From the NCBI GenBank assembly GCA_036339975.1, contig JAYYZV010000089.1:1-7987 (forward strand): a DNA stretch of 7,987 nucleotides. The letters run 5' to 3'. Positions 6,380 to 7,987 of this stretch are shown piece by piece (the first letter of the stretch is position 1; each line of letters opens with the position of its first letter). A program made the translations under genes and the position numbers. The notes beneath the pieces were generated by a model. The model made no database searches and was not told where the DNA came from. It saw only the letters and a program-made list of their open reading frames with translations. Source of the DNA: UBA830 sp036339975 (lineage in GTDB: Bacteria; Pseudomonadota; Alphaproteobacteria; MPNO01; UBA830).

Positions 6380-6407
6380 ATTTTATTTCTTATCGAAACA
6401 TCCCCAA
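6380..6407 (-). promoter_or_regulatory. Possible promoter for the Sel1 gene
   Basis: Read on the minus strand, TTGGGG (6407-6402) and TAAAAT (6385-6380) are 16 nt apart, in an AT-rich stretch upstream of the Sel1 start. The -10 box matches at five of six positions, the -35 at three. If used, the Sel1 gene has its own promoter within the 151-bp gap that separates it from the dehydrogenase gene. This is a weak manual match. Confidence 0.25.
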
Positions 6408-6489
6408 TAGCGTGAAGCGGACAATTCACCTTAATTTGGGTCCATCTAACCCGGAGAAGAGGTGCTCGCCAGGAAATACTGAGTTATCA

Positions 6490-7605
6490 TTATGGGTCGG
6501 TAGGCCCGAAGCCGGGATGCGGCTCGACCTCGCGATTGGAGGGCAGTGATCTAACGCCGCCGAAACGTTCTTTCCATTTCTCTATTACTTCCGGATTAAA
6601 AACGTTGTTCGGAACCGTGCCGTTTAAAGCCTCCAGAACAGCCTGTGTCGCCCACTGGTAACCCGGACCAAGACCACTTTCCATATTTGATGCGACCATG
6701 TGAGCCGACATCGAAATCTTGTCGCCTACGTCGCGTAGTGGCGAGTCCATCGACAACGGTTCGTCAGCGAATGCGTCAATAGCCGCGCCGCCTATGACAT
6801 TTTCCTTCAGCGCTTCGGCGAGGGCACCTTCGTCAACGTTGCCACCGCGTGAAGTATTAATAAATAACGCGTCCGGCTTCATTTTTGCGAAGCGCTCTGC
6901 GTTCATAAATTTGTTCGTAGTGCGGTTATGTGTGCAATGAAGTGTGACAATGTCCGAGTTCTTCAGCAGGTAGTCGATTTCGACTTTCTCTGCGCCTTTC
7001 TGCTCGAAGCGTTGATCATCGATGAAAGGATCATTGGCAATAATTCTCATTCCCCACGGCTGGAAAAGCTGTGACACCCTCGCGCCGATACGGCCAAGTC
7101 CGATGATGCCCAGTGTCAGGCCGCTATATCCGTCAGTAGAGCGAGCACCGAGATAGCGCCCCATTAGCGCCGGGTCTCGCCATTTACCCGCCTTAACCGA
7201 CGCGTCGCGTTCATTTAGTTTTTTTAGGCGGTTAAGGATCATCGCGACGGTCCCTTCTGCGACACCGTAGCAGTTCGACTCCGTCGGTCCGTGAGTTACC
7301 AGAATACCTAGTTCGGTTGCCGCATCGACGTCTATATCATCCGTACCGACGGTACATTTGGCGACGATGCGTAATTCAGGGCTCGCCTCCAAAATACCGC
7401 GCGTGATAGGGCTGGAACGGATAGACGTTCCCATCAGGGCATGCGTGCCCTTCGCGAGGCGTACCATCTCTTCTTCGTTGTTACCCTGCGGTGTGTGCCA
7501 GTTAGCATCACCAAGTATCAACTCGCATCCGTAACTCTCGAGCCTCGGGTGATTGTCGCCAGACTCGTCATTGGGCGCGAAGACGAAAATTTTTGGATTT
7601 GCCAT
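6490..7605 (-). CDS. D-isomer-specific 2-hydroxyacid dehydrogenase (NAD-dependent, phosphoglycerate-dehydrogenase-like)
   Basis: This is a complete 371-residue cytoplasmic oxidoreductase interconverting a D-2-hydroxy acid and its 2-keto acid. The substrate-binding N-terminal domain contains KCTVGTDDIDVDAATELGI (83-101). The Rossmann motif GLGRIG is at 169-174 with Asp192 ending the next strand, which favours NAD over NADP. The catalytic residues are Arg253 (NTSRGG), Glu282 (ADEPL) and His302 (SAHM). There is no ACT or other regulatory domain as in long SerA forms, and the proline-rich tail after about residue 350 is a modest extension. Substrate specificity (glycerate, phosphoglycerate, lactate, formate or another) cannot be settled. 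ATG 7605 follows AAGGG (7614-7618) at 8 nt. The upstream 183 bp hold a possible structured leader. The Sel1 gene follows on the same strand after 151 bp without a convincing terminator between. Confidence 0.92.
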   Translation of the reverse strand: MANPKIFVFAPNDESGDNHPRLESYGCELILGDANWHTPQGNNEEEMVRLAKGTHALMGTSIRSSPITRGILEASPELRIVAKCTVGTDDIDVDAATELGILVTHGPTESNCYGVAEGTVAMILNRLKKLNERDASVKAGKWRDPALMGRYLGARSTDGYSGLTLGIIGLGRIGARVSQLFQPWGMRIIANDPFIDDQRFEQKGAEKVEIDYLLKNSDIVTLHCTHNRTTNKFMNAERFAKMKPDALFINTSRGGNVDEGALAEALKENVIGGAAIDAFADEPLSMDSPLRDVGDKISMSAHMVASNMESGLGPGYQWATQAVLEALNGTVPNNVFNPEVIEKWKERFGGVRSLPSNREVEPHPGFGPTDP

Positions 7606-7625
7606 TTTATTGACCCTTCGGACAT

Positions 7626-7710
7626 GGTGGTTTTTGAATCTTCTACTGCTGCTGCTCTCAGCGCAACCGGCTACCTCGTTTTGAACCGGAAACCACCGAT
7701 TAAAAATCGG
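7626..7710 (-). promoter_or_regulatory. Possible structured mRNA leader upstream of the dehydrogenase gene
   Basis: The gap 7606-7788 has no gene. On the minus strand it starts with a 6-bp hairpin with a 3-nt loop (CCGATT/AATCGG, 7710-7696). An 8-bp helix follows, GGTGGTTT (7697-7690) pairing with AAACCACC (7633-7626). It encloses CCGG/CCGG (7689-7686 with 7670-7667) and GCTG/CAGC with a 4-nt loop (7662-7659 with 7654-7651). The hairpin and the 8-bp helix share two bases, so they compete. The helix ends 7 nt before the Shine-Dalgarno. The fold was done by hand and no known riboswitch class was recognised; the dyads could instead be protein-binding operators. Confidence 0.3.
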
Positions 7711-7788
7711 ATATATTTACCAGATATAAGTGGCCAATTATTGCGCCAATGAAACATCGCCGACCTTTGTTAAAAAATCCCCATATTC

Positions 7789-7987
7789 TCAGCCATCGGC
7801 GTGCGGTGGACAATTTTCCTTATCAAGCAAATCCCTGATATTGAATAATGTCGGCTCAATCCAGGAATGATCGCTCGCGTACTCGATCAGAGTTATCTTG
7901 AACTGCATCGTTGCATGTTCACTTTGCAGGAATTTTTCGTCAGTGAAACGATCCCCATCGCAATAAAGAAAATACCCGATGTCGGAG
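7789..7987 (-). CDS. Hypothetical protein, C-terminal part (5' end outside window); possible PD-(D/E)XK/Cas4-like relative
   Basis: An open frame enters from the right edge on the minus strand and gives 65 residues, starting SDIGYFLYCDGDRFTDEKFL and ending ENCPPHADG before TGA (7791-7789). The residue composition looks like a genuine protein: FLYCDGDRF followed by a strand-like QFKITLIEYA, then WIEPTLFNIRDLLD. From memory this resembles the C-terminus of hypothetical PD-(D/E)XK-fold (Cas4-like) proteins, which end in a CxxC cysteine motif just after such a helix, but I cannot verify this and the nuclease motifs would lie outside the window. Reading past the TGA continues in frame for 17 codons to TAA (7740-7738), beginning EYGDFLTKV. 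The dehydrogenase gene follows 183 bp downstream on the same strand. Confidence 0.6.
   Translation of the reverse strand, partial: SDIGYFLYCDGDRFTDEKFLQSEHATMQFKITLIEYASDHSWIEPTLFNIRDLLDKENCPPHADG

Noticed and set aside
6445..6460. GGGT/ACCC stem downstream of the dehydrogenase stop as a terminator
   Set aside because: Only four base pairs form, with no T-tract on the minus strand.
7740..7791. Selenocysteine decoding of the TGA in the edge gene
   Set aside because: The downstream sequence offers only a 5-bp stem with a 3-nt loop, not a bacterial SECIS-like element, and the context is not a known selenoprotein.
1..7987. Insertion sequence, prophage, CRISPR or toxin-antitoxin content
   Set aside because: No transposase or integrase motifs, no regularly spaced repeats and no paired small genes were found on either strand.

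Overview
The window reads as chromosomal DNA of a free-living, probably marine, Alphaproteobacterium. That placement rests on protein character (an MFS exporter, a PhyH-type dioxygenase, a stand-alone MetE-like methyltransferase and an arylsulfotransferase-like propeller side by side) and on moderately high GC in most genes. No rRNA, tRNA or other taxonomic marker is present, so it is an inference.

Layout. Bases 1-433 hold the 3' end of an MFS transporter gene (+). Next comes a complete MBL-fold hydrolase gene (504-1451, +), converging with a four-base gap on a MetE-like, cobalamin-independent methionine synthase family gene (1456-2601, -). That gene diverges over about 95 bp from a PhyH-family Fe(II)/2-oxoglutarate dioxygenase gene (2697-3539, +). 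The dioxygenase is followed on the same strand by an arylsulfotransferase-family beta-propeller gene (3622-4746) and then by a 51-codon ORF behind a consensus Shine-Dalgarno (4796-4951). Next, on the minus strand, are a secreted Sel1-repeat protein (4995-6338) of visibly lower GC and a D-2-hydroxyacid dehydrogenase (6490-7605) with a possibly structured leader. The window ends with the C-terminal 65 residues of another minus-strand gene (7789-7987).

How the genes may work together. The block 504-4746 looks like a small-molecule catabolic neighbourhood: a hydrolase, a thiol methyltransferase-type enzyme, an oxygenase and a sulfotransferase-like protein, next to a transporter. Three of these folds recur in sulfate-ester or organosulfur chemistry, so a sulfur or methyl-compound pathway is a reasonable hypothesis, but no substrate can be read from the sequence. 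The hydroxyacid dehydrogenase could act on a downstream 2-keto or 2-hydroxy acid. The Sel1 gene looks unrelated and may have been acquired separately.

No insertion sequence, CRISPR array, integrase or replication origin was seen. The items most worth a second look are the small ORF at 4796-4951, the possible structured leader at 7626-7710, and the in-frame TGA in the edge gene, where reading through continues into a tail that may belong to the family.
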